Positions 47,412 to 56,880 of a DNA stretch of 64,000 bases are shown here, in pieces. The notes below the pieces were generated by a model. It had not been told where the DNA came from. It did not search any database and saw only the letters and a list, made by a program, of their open reading frames with translations. The position numbers were made by a program, and so were the translations under genes. The stretch comes from Hyphomicrobium_A sp963817485. Lineage in GTDB: Bacteria; Pseudomonadota; Alphaproteobacteria; Rhizobiales; Hyphomicrobiaceae. The first letter of the stretch is position 1. Each line of letters begins with the position of its first letter. The DNA lies in contig CAWFOR010000013.1 in NCBI GenBank assembly GCA_963817485.1, positions 62,001 through 126,000 of the forward strand, read 5' to 3'.

Positions 47412-48185
47412 TCAGTGGTGGGCCAGGATCTGCGACAGGAACTGCCGCAGCCGCTCCGACTTCGGCGCGCCGAAGAAGGCATCAGGCTTGGCGTCCTCGA
47501 CGATGCGCCCCTCATCCATGAAGATGACGCGATCGGCGACGGCGCGCGCAAATCCCATCTCGTGCGTGACGACGAGCATGGTCATGCCCTGCTTGGCGAG
47601 CTCGGTCATGACCTCGAGCACCTCCTTCACCATCTCCGGGTCGAGCGCGCTCGTCGGCTCGTCGAACAGCATGATGCGCGGGTTCATGGCGAGCGAGCGC
47701 GCGATGGCGACGCGCTGCTGCTGGCCACCCGAGAGCTGCCCCGGGTACTTGCGCGCCTGCTGCGCGATGCGCACGCGTTCCAAGAGCTGCATGCCGAGTT
47801 TTTCGGCGGCGGCGCGCGGCATTTTGCGCACCCACACCGGAGCAAGGCACACGTTGTCGAGCACCGAGAGGTGCGGGAACAAATTGAATTGCTGGAACAC
47901 CATGCCGACCTCGGAGCGCACGGTCTCGATCTGGCGCAGGTCGTTGGTCAGCTCATGCCCGTCGACGACGATGCGGCCTTCGTCGTGCGGCTCGAGCCGG
48001 TTGATGCAGCGGATGAGCGTCGACTTGCCCGAGCCCGACGGCCCGCAGATGACGATCTTCTCCTGCGGGGCAACGCGAAGCGACACGTCGTCGAGAGCGT
48101 GAAATTCGCCGTACCACTTGTGCACGCCCGACATCTCGATCGCCGGCGCTTTGCCGGGCGCGACGCTCGTCTCGGCCTCAGGCAT
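47412..48185 (-). CDS. aapP: General L-amino-acid ABC transporter ATP-binding protein AapP
   Basis: ATPase of the importer, 257 residues, intact. It has VHKWYGEFHALDDVSL, Walker A CGPSGSGKSTLIRC (about 47-60), QQFNLFPHLSVLDN at the Q-loop, signature LSGGQQQRVAIARSLA (about 150), Walker B IMLFDEPTSALDPE, and the late VTHEMGFARAVADRVIFMD. It is first in the unit, giving the order PJQM; in the classical rhizobial locus the ATPase gene comes last. Confidence 0.93.
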   Translation of the reverse strand: MPEAETSVAPGKAPAIEMSGVHKWYGEFHALDDVSLRVAPQEKIVICGPSGSGKSTLIRCINRLEPHDEGRIVVDGHELTNDLRQIETVRSEVGMVFQQFNLFPHLSVLDNVCLAPVWVRKMPRAAAEKLGMQLLERVRIAQQARKYPGQLSGGQQQRVAIARSLAMNPRIMLFDEPTSALDPEMVKEVLEVMTELAKQGMTMLVVTHEMGFARAVADRVIFMDEGRIVEDAKPDAFFGAPKSERLRQFLSQILAHH

Positions 48186-48229
48186 GCCCCCTCCAGGTTG
48201 CCGTCATCATCCCCGCCCGCGCCGTCAGA

Positions 48230-48775
48230 TCAAGACGTTTCTGCCACGCCGAGCTTGCGGCCCAGGAATACGAGTTCGCGCCCGCCGACGCTCGCGCGCA
48301 CAATCTCGGCAAAGCCGTTGCGCGCGTAGAAGCCGACGTTGCGCGAATCGGCCGAGGTCACGACGTGCATGCCCGGTGCGCCGGCAAACAGCGCATCGGT
48401 CGCGAAGGCGGCGATCAGCTTGCCGCCGATGCCGCGGTCGCGGAATTGAGGCGCGAGGTTCACATGCAGGTGTGCGGGATACTCCCACGCGGCATCGGCG
48501 AACGCCTCGAAGCCCACCGGCTCCAACACCGACCCCACAAGATAGCCGGCGAGCGTCCCGTCGCGCACGAACGCCAGGTAGGCAAACTGCGGCTCGTCGG
48601 TGAGATATTTGCCGAGCCAGCGCTCGCGGAAGGCTGAGCGCTCCGCCTCGCTTGCAAACGACTTGGTGTTGCTCGCCTCGAAAAAGATGGTGTCGATCGC
48701 GGGGATCAGCCGCCCCTTGTCGGGGACATCGGCCCAGCGGCGGATGACAACCTCGGGCAAATCTTCGCCAGCCAT
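48230..48775 (-). CDS. GNAT family N-acetyltransferase
   Basis: A 181-residue acetyl-CoA-dependent transferase. The fold is marked by FAYLAFVRDGTLAGYLVGS in the central sheet, HLHVNLAPQFRDRGIGGKLI (the acetyl-CoA loop, about 103-122), and GMHVVTSADSRNVGFYARNG near the end. The acceptor is unknown. It lies 45 bases upstream of aapP on the same strand and 10 bases downstream of a small exported-protein gene. Confidence 0.87.
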   Translation of the reverse strand: MAGEDLPEVVIRRWADVPDKGRLIPAIDTIFFEASNTKSFASEAERSAFRERWLGKYLTDEPQFAYLAFVRDGTLAGYLVGSVLEPVGFEAFADAAWEYPAHLHVNLAPQFRDRGIGGKLIAAFATDALFAGAPGMHVVTSADSRNVGFYARNGFAEIVRASVGGRELVFLGRKLGVAETS

Positions 48776-48785
48776 GTCGATGCGT

Positions 48786-49076
48786 CTACTCCGAGCAGGC
48801 GCGATAGCGCTGCAGCCAATTTTTGTTGTTGGTTCTGATCGCGCGGTCCATGAGCCAACTGCAGCCCTTGATGCCGCGGCTCACATCGCTATAGAAGCGC
48901 GACGGATAGGGTTGGCGCACGCTGTCACTGTCGTTGCGAACGGCGGGGCCGGCACGCAACGCGTCCGAGCCGCGGGCGATGAAGCGCTGCTGGGTGTAGC
49001 TGGGCGTCGCCGGGCTGGCCGCCATCGCGGATGCGGCGCTCGCGATCAACAACAACGATGCCAGCCAACGCGCCAC
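48786..49076 (-). CDS. Small exported protein of unknown function
   Basis: About 96 residues from GTG 49076, chosen because GGAGG (49088-49084) lies seven bases upstream; longer starts at 49112 or ATG 49097 are in frame. The signal peptide is LASLLLIASAASAMA. The mature part has QRFIARGSDALRAGPAVRN, YPSRFYSDVSRGIKGCSW and NWLQRYRACSE. Two cysteines may pair. No recognised domain. Confidence 0.65.
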   Translation of the reverse strand: MARWLASLLLIASAASAMAASPATPSYTQQRFIARGSDALRAGPAVRNDSDSVRQPYPSRFYSDVSRGIKGCSWLMDRAIRTNNKNWLQRYRACSE

Positions 49077-49142
49077 GCGACCGCCTCCACAACGCATCCT
49101 GCATATGGGCACGGCAGCGCCGAATTGCGCGGCCGCAACCCA

Positions 49143-49484
49143 CTAAGCGCGCGGAACCGAGCCATAGTTCCGGCTATAGGGCTCGTTCGGATCGTCCGGC
49201 GGTCGTTGCGCATGGAGCGGCGGCGGCCGCTGCGCCTCGATGCCGTCGTCCTCGACCTCGACTGGGGGCGCCGCGCGCAAGCCCGCCATTTGGCCGGCAA
49301 TCTGGCCCGTCATCTGGCCAGGTGCGTTCGCACCGTACCACACGGGCGCTTCGGTTGCAGATCCCGCCGTGCTGCAGGCGCCGAGCGCGGAAGAGAGGAG
49401 GAGCGCTGCAAACCAGCCCAGCGCTCCCGTTACTCTCGCCCGGGGCAGACGGGTACGCGACAGGCACATACGCAAAAGGGACAT
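49143..49484 (-). CDS. Small putative lipoprotein
   Basis: About 113 residues from ATG 49484, or slightly more if translation starts at 49529. An N-terminal basic region and a hydrophobic stretch end in the lipobox LGAC, followed by STAGSATEAPVWYG. The mature part has GQMTGQIAGQMAGLR, a short internal repeat, then a Pro/Arg-rich end with NEPYSRNYGSVPRA. It would be acylated and held in the outer membrane. Function unknown. Confidence 0.65.
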   Translation of the reverse strand: MSLLRMCLSRTRLPRARVTGALGWFAALLLSSALGACSTAGSATEAPVWYGANAPGQMTGQIAGQMAGLRAAPPVEVEDDGIEAQRPPPLHAQRPPDDPNEPYSRNYGSVPRA

Positions 49485-49712
49485 GGGGGGAACGCCTTTC
49501 ACCAACGCGACTGTCCCAATTCTGGACACGGAGCGGTTAACGTCGCCCTAAGGGCCGTCCGAATTTGACTGGTCATGAAGGTGAGCCGCCCGTCCTGAGC
49601 GGACAGCGCGGCTGGATGAGCGATTACCGAGGAGTGCGGATCGCCGCGCCTAAAGCAGGGCAGTCGCTGCGGCGTTTGGATCGAACTAAGCGATGCTCGC
49701 GTGCCGGCCCGG

Positions 49713-49976
49713 TCAGCCCCTGCAGGCGTCGTAGCGATCCGACCAAATCCGGCTGCCTGTCCTCACCGCGATGGCATGGAGGCAGGCACAGTCGCCGTAC
49801 CCGCAGACCCTGTAATACCGGACGGGTTTGGGGCTGGAATAGTATCTCGGCGCGGAGAATTGCGGGAACGGCGCCGACCTTCGATGACCCCATGCGCTGG
49901 CCGGCTCCGCCGCTGCCGCAAGAGCCGCGACGCTCGCGAGGCAGGCCATGACTGCAGCCGCTTTCGATCTCGCCAT
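49713..49976 (-). CDS. Small exported cysteine-containing protein
   Basis: An 87-residue protein with GGGAGGT five bases before ATG 49976. The signal peptide is VMACLASVAALAAAAEPASA. The mature half is aromatic and cysteine-rich: PRYYSSPKPVRYYRVCGYGD, then CACLHAIAVRTGSRIWSDRYDACRG. I recall similar rhizobial exported proteins with a C-x-C-L...WWDRY..C motif, without known function. It probably has disulfides in the periplasm. Confidence 0.7.
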   Translation of the reverse strand: MARSKAAAVMACLASVAALAAAAEPASAWGHRRSAPFPQFSAPRYYSSPKPVRYYRVCGYGDCACLHAIAVRTGSRIWSDRYDACRG

Positions 49977-50101
49977 GGGAAACCTCCCGGATTACACCGC
50001 CTAGGCCTGCGGATAATAGCGCGCTGGCGTTAGGAAAGTGCTCAGGGGACGTTGGGAAAAAGCGCCGACTTGCGCGGATCGGCGGGCGCGCATCGGCGGC
50101 G

Positions 50102-50734
50102 CTATAGGTGCACGAGCCCGCTGGCACCGATGCCGTTGAAGGCCGCCTGCACCGCGATGCTGGCCAAGAGAATGCCGAACACACGCATCAGCACGCGCTG
50201 CGCGGTGATGCCGATGACGTTGTTGAGCTCGTGCGAGAGGAGGAGCAGCGCGAGCGTCGCCACCATGACGGCGCCAAGGGCGGCGAGCGTGACCGCGAGT
50301 CCCCATGGGTTTGCACCGGTGTTGGCGGCAAGCAGGATGCCGGCGCTCATTGCGCCCGGCCCGGCGAGCAGCGGCGTGGCCAGAGGGAAGACGGCAATGT
50401 CCTCCTTCTTGTGCGCCTCCTGGTCCTCCGGCTCGGTCAGCTTGAACGCACTGGTCGGCTTCGCAAAGATCATGTCGAGCGCGATCAGCAGAAGGATGAT
50501 GCCGCCCGCCGTCTGCAGCGCCGGGATGGTGACGCCGAGCTCGTCCAGCAGCGGCTGTCCGAACAACGTGAACACGAGCAGGATCGCGCTCGCGATGAGC
50601 GTCGCGCGCAGCGCGATCGCGGCTCGCTCGCCCCGCGGCATCTTGGGAGTGAGCGTCGCAAACAGCACGGCCGCCTCCACCGGGCCGACGGTGGCGAAGA
50701 AGGTCGTGAAGGCTCTGAGTGCGGTCTCGATCAT
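50102..50734 (-). CDS. MarC family integral membrane protein
   Basis: A 210-residue protein with about six transmembrane helices. MarC-type features are FTTFFATVGPVEAAVLFATL in helix 1, TIPALQTAGGIILLLIALDM, FPLATPLLAGPGAMSAGIL, and a C-terminal helix ending QAAFNGIGASG. A soluble loop (LTEPEDQEAHKKEDIAV) lies mid-protein. The family is annotated as NAAT-type transporters, but the substrate is unsettled. It is divergent from usg. Confidence 0.87.
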   Translation of the reverse strand: MIETALRAFTTFFATVGPVEAAVLFATLTPKMPRGERAAIALRATLIASAILLVFTLFGQPLLDELGVTIPALQTAGGIILLLIALDMIFAKPTSAFKLTEPEDQEAHKKEDIAVFPLATPLLAGPGAMSAGILLAANTGANPWGLAVTLAALGAVMVATLALLLLSHELNNVIGITAQRVLMRVFGILLASIAVQAAFNGIGASGLVHL

Positions 50735-50937
50735 GGTGCTGGCATGACGCTCGCGTATCGCGCGCTGGCCGCGCGGTGTTGCCCATTGTCAGCAGTCATT
50801 TGCAAAGGCTGCTAACGCACTGGCGGGACGGAACAATTTCGTTGTGCTTGGGTTTGTCTCAACTATCATCTCCCAACATATGCCGAGTCTCTCGGCCCGG
50901 CATTCTGATCGGGGGATCTGATTGGGGGACATTTGCG

Positions 50938-51222
50938 ATGGCCCAGACGACGACGACCACGATGGAACTTTACGATCTGCTCCGAGGATACAGTCTGACG
51001 ACTGCGGAAATCCTCTACCGCCTGCCCGACCACCCGGCGCTCTTGCAGAGCTACGTCTGGCAGGACTACGACCTCCACCCGCGCTTTCCTAAGCTCAAGG
51101 GCTTTCTCGACTTCTGGACGGCAAAGCTCGACGGCAAACTGTTCAAGGTCACGATCGCCCACAGCAAGCTACTCACACCTGCGGAGGTGCGCCTCGTCGG
51201 CGCGGAGTTCAAGCTGCACTGA
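50938..51222 (+). CDS. usg: Usg family protein
   Basis: A 94-residue protein of the alphaproteobacterial Usg family. ATG 50938 has GGGGGAC upstream. The core reads YSLTTAEILYRLPDHPALLQ, SYVWQDYDLHPRFPKLKGFL and DFWTAKLDGKLFKVTIA, which is how I recognise it. In Caulobacter the family was named for its place near the trpFBA genes; its function is unknown. Here no trp gene is adjacent. It is convergent with DUF1285, with only eight bases between. Confidence 0.85.
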   Translation: MAQTTTTTMELYDLLRGYSLTTAEILYRLPDHPALLQSYVWQDYDLHPRFPKLKGFLDFWTAKLDGKLFKVTIAHSKLLTPAEVRLVGAEFKLH

Positions 51223-51230
51223 GGCCGCTT

Positions 51231-51818
51231 TCAACCGGCGTTGATCGGAAAGAACGCGCCGCCGCTCCACACGCCCGCCACGGGCCGGCCGTCGCGGATC
51301 TCCTCGACGACAAGCTCGGCGAGGTCGAATGCAAGCGCACGCGTGAGCAGCGCCTCGAGCCTGCCCCGCACCAGCACGTAGGGCTTGCAACCGCCGCCGG
51401 GCTCTTGGCGCGCAAAGCGCAGCGGATAGCGCGGCCCGCAGGCAACGATATCCCCAACGTTCGTCGTGAAGATCAGCTCCTGATCGCTGCCGCGACCCCT
51501 CACCCCCATATCCACCGCCAGAAACGGCGCATCCCCGACAACCACGTCGACCTTCTCGGCAGGGGTGACGAGATAGGTCCGCCCGTCTGCGTCCTTGCGC
51601 AGCACGCTGGCAAAAAGCCTTACCAGCGCCTCCCGCTGAATGGGGCTGTCGCGGTAGAGCCAGACGCCGTCGGTGCGGATTTTGAGGCCGATGTCGCCGC
51701 AATAGGGCGGCTGCCACTGCTCTACCGGCGCAAGCCCACGGCCGCGCGTCGGCGCAGCGGTGTCGCCGGCGACGCCCCCGTTGAGACTTTCCCGGATCTT
51801 CATCCCTTCGGTCGGCAT
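51231..51818 (-). CDS. DUF1285 family protein
   Basis: A 195-residue cytosolic protein. DUF1285 features are PPYCGDIGLKIRTDGVWLYR, SPIQREALVRLFASVLRKD, TYLVTPAEKVDVVVGDAPFL and, further on, IFTTNVGDIVACGPRYPLR. The family has two beta domains and unknown function. It is divergent from the MoxR operon with 169 bases between starts; such pairing is common in this order of bacteria, so a joint role is possible but unproven. Confidence 0.85.
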   Translation of the reverse strand: MPTEGMKIRESLNGGVAGDTAAPTRGRGLAPVEQWQPPYCGDIGLKIRTDGVWLYRDSPIQREALVRLFASVLRKDADGRTYLVTPAEKVDVVVGDAPFLAVDMGVRGRGSDQELIFTTNVGDIVACGPRYPLRFARQEPGGGCKPYVLVRGRLEALLTRALAFDLAELVVEEIRDGRPVAGVWSGGAFFPINAG

Positions 51819-51987
51819 CCGCTTCCCGCCTCAAATCCGTCCAATAACCAGCTTGGTGACCTGTGACACCCTACCCCCTAGTCTAACGTAACATTCACTT
51901 GACCGGGCAGACCGCCCCCCTGATCGTTCTCGTTCATAATTCCGCTATGCTGCCCACCGGCGCCCCCAAACAGCCAAGCGAGCCCCA

Positions 51988-52986
51988 ATGAGCACCGTAA
52001 CCGAGACTCACGCCGACATCGTCCCCCGGCTCGAAGCCGCGGCCGAGCGGGTGCAGCGCGCCCATAAGGCCGCCGCCTCCGTCATCTTCGGCCAGGATGT
52101 CGTGATCGAGCGCTCGCTGATCACCATCCTCTCCGGGGGCCACGCACTGCTGATCGGCGTCCCCGGCCTAGCGAAGACGCTGCTGGTGGAGACCCTCGGC
52201 AAGGTATTGGGCCTCGACGCCAAGCGCGTGCAGTTCACGCCCGACCTCATGCCCTCCGACATCATCGGCTCGGAGGTGCTGGAGGACGTACCCGGCAAGC
52301 AGCGCGCCTTCCGCCTCGTCAAGGGCCCGATCTTCACCCAGCTCCTGATGGCCGACGAGATCAACCGCGCCTCGCCCCGCACCCAGTCCGCGCTGCTGCA
52401 GGCCATGCAGGAGCACCACGTCACGGTCGCCGGCCAGCGCTACGACATCCCGGCGCCGTTCCACGTGCTCGCGACGCAGAACCCGCTTGAGCACGAGGGC
52501 ACCTATCCACTCCCCGAGGCGCAGCTCGACCGCTTCCTGTTGCAGATCGACGTGACCTACCCCGACGTGCTCGCCGAGCGGCGCATGCTGTTTGCCACGA
52601 CCGGCACCGATCAGACGCAGCTCCAGCGCGTGCTGAGCGCCGAGGAGCTCATGAGCATCCAGCGCCTCGTGCGCCAGATCCCCGTTCCCGACAAGGTCGT
52701 CGACGCCATCTTGAAGCTCGTGCGCGCCGCGCGCCCCGGCACCGGCGCCAGCGAGGAGACCGACCGCTTCGTCGCCTGGGGCCCCGGCCCGCGCGCGAGC
52801 CAGGCGCTCATGCTTGCGGTGCGGGCCAAGGCGCTGATCGAAGGCCGGCTCGCGCCGTCCGTCGACGACGTGCTGGCACTCGCCGATCCGGTCTTGAAGC
52901 ACCGCATGGCGCTGACGTTCGCGGCCCGCGCCGAGGGACAGGATCTCGGCGCCATCATCTCCCGGCTCGTGGCGGGGGTGGAGTAG
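51988..52986 (+). CDS. MoxR family AAA+ ATPase
   Basis: A 332-residue AAA+ chaperone of the MoxR class. Walker A is IGVPGLAKTLLVE (about 56-68), the pre-sensor region RVQFTPDLMPSDIIGSEV, Walker B LLMADEINRASPRTQSALL (about 116-134), sensor 1 LATQNPLEHEGTYPLPEAQ and sensor 2 GPGPRASQALMLA. MoxR proteins act on VWA- or DUF58-domain partners, and this one is directly followed by such genes with three bases between. It probably matures or assembles an envelope complex. Confidence 0.93.
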   Translation: MSTVTETHADIVPRLEAAAERVQRAHKAAASVIFGQDVVIERSLITILSGGHALLIGVPGLAKTLLVETLGKVLGLDAKRVQFTPDLMPSDIIGSEVLEDVPGKQRAFRLVKGPIFTQLLMADEINRASPRTQSALLQAMQEHHVTVAGQRYDIPAPFHVLATQNPLEHEGTYPLPEAQLDRFLLQIDVTYPDVLAERRMLFATTGTDQTQLQRVLSAEELMSIQRLVRQIPVPDKVVDAILKLVRAARPGTGASEETDRFVAWGPGPRASQALMLAVRAKALIEGRLAPSVDDVLALADPVLKHRMALTFAARAEGQDLGAIISRLVAGVE

Positions 52987-52989
52987 CGA

Positions 52990-53958
52990 ATGGCGAACGC
53001 CGCGGAGCCTCGCCAGGATGCCAATCGTGGCGGCGTCCTGGGATTGGAACGTGAGGCGCTCGGTCTCGCCGACCGTCTGCCCAACATCCTGATCGAGGCC
53101 AAGCGTATCGCCCAGACCGTAGCGCACGGCATTCACGGCCGCCGCCGCGCGGGCCCGGGCGAGACCTTCTGGCAATTCCGGCAGTTCCAATCGAGCGACA
53201 CTGCGCGCCAGATCGACTGGCGGCGCTCGGCGAGCTCGGACCACCTCTACGTGCGCGAGCGCGAGTGGGAGGCGGCGCATACCGTTTGGCTGTGGCCCGA
53301 CCTCTCCTCCTCCATGGATTTCCGCAGCCACCTCTCGGCGACGACCAAGCGCGAGCGCGCGATCGTGCTCATGCTCGCTGCGGCCGAGCTGCTCGTGCGC
53401 GGCGGCGAGCGTGTCGCCTTCCTCGGACTGACGCAACCGACGGCGAGCCGCAAGGCGACGACGCGCATCGCGGAAGCCATCATCGCCAACGAGACGGCGC
53501 CGGCACTTTCCGCGACGCAACCGCCGAAGACGCATCTGACGCGCTTCTCCGGCGCGATTGCGTTCAGCGACTTCCTCGATCCGATCGCGAAGACGCGCGA
53601 GCACATCGAAGCGCTCGCCGCCGACGGCGCTTCCGGCCACCTCGTGCAGATCCTCGACCCAGCCGAGGAGTCACTGCCCTATGAAGGGCGCACCGAGTTC
53701 CTGAGCCCCACCGGCGGCGATCGCTGGGTCATCGACCGCGCGCAGAGCCTGCGCTCCCGCTACCGCGAGCGCTTCGAGGCGCATCGCGCGGAGCTTGCGG
53801 CGATCGCCAAGCGGCTCGGCTGGTCGTTCCTCGTGCATCATACAGACAGGCCCGCGTCCGAGCCGCTGCTGACGCTCATCATGCGGATGCAGGGCGGCGG
53901 TGGCGACCACCGCTGGCAGGGCCAGGATGCGCAGCAGACACCCGAGGCGCGCACATGA
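52990..53958 (+). CDS. DUF58 domain protein
   Basis: A 322-residue protein. The DUF58 signature FQSSDTARQIDWRRSASSDH and LYVREREWEAAHTVWLW lies near residues 62-100. A VWA-like fold follows with DLSSSMDFRS as a metal-ion-dependent adhesion motif. No transmembrane segment is obvious, so it is cytosolic. In this kind of operon it is the partner of the preceding MoxR ATPase. Its stop overlaps the next gene start (ATGA). Confidence 0.9.
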   Translation: MANAAEPRQDANRGGVLGLEREALGLADRLPNILIEAKRIAQTVAHGIHGRRRAGPGETFWQFRQFQSSDTARQIDWRRSASSDHLYVREREWEAAHTVWLWPDLSSSMDFRSHLSATTKRERAIVLMLAAAELLVRGGERVAFLGLTQPTASRKATTRIAEAIIANETAPALSATQPPKTHLTRFSGAIAFSDFLDPIAKTREHIEALAADGASGHLVQILDPAEESLPYEGRTEFLSPTGGDRWVIDRAQSLRSRYRERFEAHRAELAAIAKRLGWSFLVHHTDRPASEPLLTLIMRMQGGGGDHRWQGQDAQQTPEART

Positions 53959-56874
53959 GCCTCGGCGCGCTCGCTTTCCTCAATCCCTGGCTGCTCGGCG
54001 CGCTCGCAACGCTACCGATCATCTACTGGCTACTACGCACGGTGCCGCCGCGGCCGCGGCAGGTCACCTTCCCGCCGACGCGCATCCTCGTCGGGCTCGA
54101 GAACCAGGAGAAGACGCCTGCGAAATCGCCCTGGTGGCTGACGCTCATCCGGCTGCTGGCGGCGACTTTCATCATCCTTGCGCTGGCCGAGCCGGTGTTG
54201 AACCCCTCGCGCGAAGCCGCGCTCGACGGCAAGGGCCCGGTTGCGATCCTCGTCGACAACGGCTGGGCCTCGGCCGCGCACTGGAGCGAACGCGAGCGTA
54301 TGATCGACCGCGTCATCGCCGAAGCCGAAAGCCACAATCGCCCCGTGGTGGTCGTGCCGACGGCGGGCGCTGCCAAGGCCGTGACCGCACGCATCGAGGC
54401 ACCGGCAGAAGCACGCTCCACCGCAGCGGCGCTCGAGCCGCAGCCGTTCGCGCCCGACCGGCTCGCCGCCGTCAAGGCGCTCGAGACCGCGCTCGAAGGC
54501 GCACCCAAAGGATCACCCAGCATCGTGTGGCTCAGCGACGGCATCGATCACGACGGCAAGGCAGCCGAGACCGCGCAACGCCTCAAGACGCTGGCCGAGG
54601 ACGGAACCTTTGCCGTAGTCGCCGGCGGCCGCGGCGGGGAGGCGCTCGGTGTGTTCGCCGGTATCGGCCAGAGCGGCAAGCTGGACGCGCGTGTGATGCG
54701 CGCGGGAACCACGGCCCCCAGCGGCTTCGTGCACGCCTACTCCGTGCGCGGCCAACGCCTCGGCGAAACGCCGTTCACGCTGGGCGCGGCCGAGCCATCC
54801 GCCACCGTCTCACTCGAGCTGCCGCTCGAGTTGCGCAACCAGGTCGCCCGCGTCGAGATCGCCGGCGAGCATTCGGCGGGCGCCGTGAGCCTGCTCGATG
54901 CCCGCTCGCAATGGCACCGCGTCGGCGCTCATCTCGGGCGAAAGCCGCGAGCAGGCGCAGCCGCTGCTGGCGCCCCTCTACTACATCGAGAAAGCGCTCG
55001 CGCCGTTCTCCGAGCTCGTGAAGCCGAAGGGCTCCAACCTCGTCGCCGGCATCCACGATGCGCTCGCGCAGAACGCCACGGTGCTGGTGCTGGCCGACAT
55101 CGGTACGCTGTCGGGCGAAGCGAAAAAGAAGGTCGAGGACTGGGTGAAGCGCGGCGGCATTCTCGTGCGCTTTGCCGGCCCGCGGCTCGAGAACGGCGGC
55201 GATGAGCTGCTTCCCGTTCCCTTGCGCGTCGGTGGCCGCACGCTCGGCGGCGCGTTGTCGTGGTCAACGCCGCAGCCGCTCGGTCCGATCGAGGACACGA
55301 GCCTATTCGCCGGCCTTCCCGTCCCGCAGGAGGTGACCGTCAACCGCCAGGTGCTGGCCGATCCTGCCATGCTCGGGCGCGACGTCGATGTGTGGGCGCG
55401 CCTGCAGGACGGCACGCCGCTCGTCACCGCGCGCAAGCTCGGCCAGGGCCAGATCATCCTGTTCCACGTGACCGCCAACTCGGACTGGTCGAACCTGCCG
55501 TTGTCGGGCCTGTTCGTCGAGATGCTGCGGCGCATATCCGCGCTCGGCGGCGGCGTCGCCGACGAGGGTGAAGCGAGCGCCGGCGACGCGAGCGGCACGC
55601 AGGCGCCCGAGACGCCGGCCGTGCTGGCGCCGCTGCAGACGCTCGATGGCTACGGCATCCTGAAATCGCCGCCGCCGACCGCGCAGCCCGTGTCGGCCGC
55701 CAAGGTGCACGAGATCGCTCCGAGCCTCGATCATCCGCCCGGCTACTACGGCACTGAGTCGTCCCCGCGCGCGATCAATGTGCTCGCCGCCAATTCCAAG
55801 CTCGCGCCGCTTCCCGCGTTGCCGGCCGGCGTGCAGAAGCTGAGCTATGAGAGCGAAGGCGCCAAGCCCCTCAAGTCCTGGCTGCTGCTCGGAGCACTCG
55901 GGCTTCTGTTCGCCGACATCATCGCCATCATCCTCCTGCAGTGGGGCTCAGGCCTTGCCCAGCGCATGCGGCGTGTGCCCGCGGCCGCCGCGATTGTCGC
56001 CGCGCTGGTATTCGCGCTTTCCGCGCTGCCCACATCGACGCCGGTCAACGCGCAGGAGATATTCGGCAACGACAGCAGCGTCGAAGTCGTGCCACCGAAG
56101 ACGCCGGTATCGCCGACCGACCAGCGCGCCATGGATTCAACGAGCAAGGTCACGCTCGGCTACGTGCTCACCGGCAACACCGAGATCGACGAGGTGAGCC
56201 GCCAGGGCCTCGACGGCCTGGGGCGCCTGCTCGCCGTGCGCACCGCGGTCGAGCCGGGCCAGCCGGTCGGCGTCAACGTCCTCACCGACGATCTCGTGTT
56301 CTACCCCGTGCTCTACTGGCCGGTGCTGCCCGACGCCGAACCGCTGCCCGAGCCGACGCTCGCCAAGATCGACGCCTACATGAAGCAGGGCGGTCTCATC
56401 GTGTTCGATACGCAGGACTACGGCCGCGGGCTGCCGACGGGCGCCCCGCTCGGCCAGGGCGAATCCGCGCTGCAGCGCATCCTCGGCCGCCTCGACGTTC
56501 CGCGGCTGGAGCCGGTGCCGGAGAACCACGTGCTCACGAAAGCCTTCTACCTGTTGCGCAACTTCCCCGGCCGCTGGGACGGCGGCCAGCTCTGGGTCGA
56601 GGCGCAAGATGACACCGCCGGCCAGGATCATGCGGTGCGCCGCGCGCGCGTCTCCGACGGCGTCACCTCGATCATCGTGACGCCGAACGATTTCGCCTCC
56701 GCCTGGGCGCTGGATGAGCGCGGCCGGCCGCTCTACCCGACCGTCGGCGGCGGCGAGGACCAGCGCGAGATGGCCTTCCGCACCGGCATCAATATCGTGA
56801 TGCATGCGCTGACCGGAAACTACAAGGCCGACCAGGTGCACGTGCCGGCGCTGCTCGAACGGCTGGGGCAATAG
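53955..56874 (+). CDS. BatA-like / DUF4159 membrane protein (one frameshift)
   Basis: About 972 residues. The N-terminus is a BatA-like aerotolerance domain with two membrane helices: FLNPWLLGALATLPIIYWLL then VTFPPTRILVGLENQEKTP and LTLIRLLAATFIILALAEP. A VWA-like domain carries VAILVDNGWASA and WLSDGIDHDG. One extra base near 54924 shifts the frame before ALISGESREQAQPLLAPLYY. Two more helices lie near 55870-56040. The C-terminal DUF4159 domain has LTDDLVFYPVLYWPVLPD, GGLIVFDTQDYGRG and MHALTGNYKADQVHVPALLE. It is coupled to DUF58 and six bases from the next gene. Confidence 0.88.
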
Positions 56875-56880
56875 AGCACC

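Noticed and set aside
49624..50184. A 186-codon minus-strand frame
   Set aside because: It overlaps the small exported protein (49713-49976), which has a ribosome site and signal peptide in another frame, and the start of marC.
53955..55205. Reading the first half of the DUF4159 gene as a separate 416-residue protein
   Set aside because: After about 54924 this frame loses all family likeness, while the other frame continues the same protein without a start signal; a single frame break explains both.
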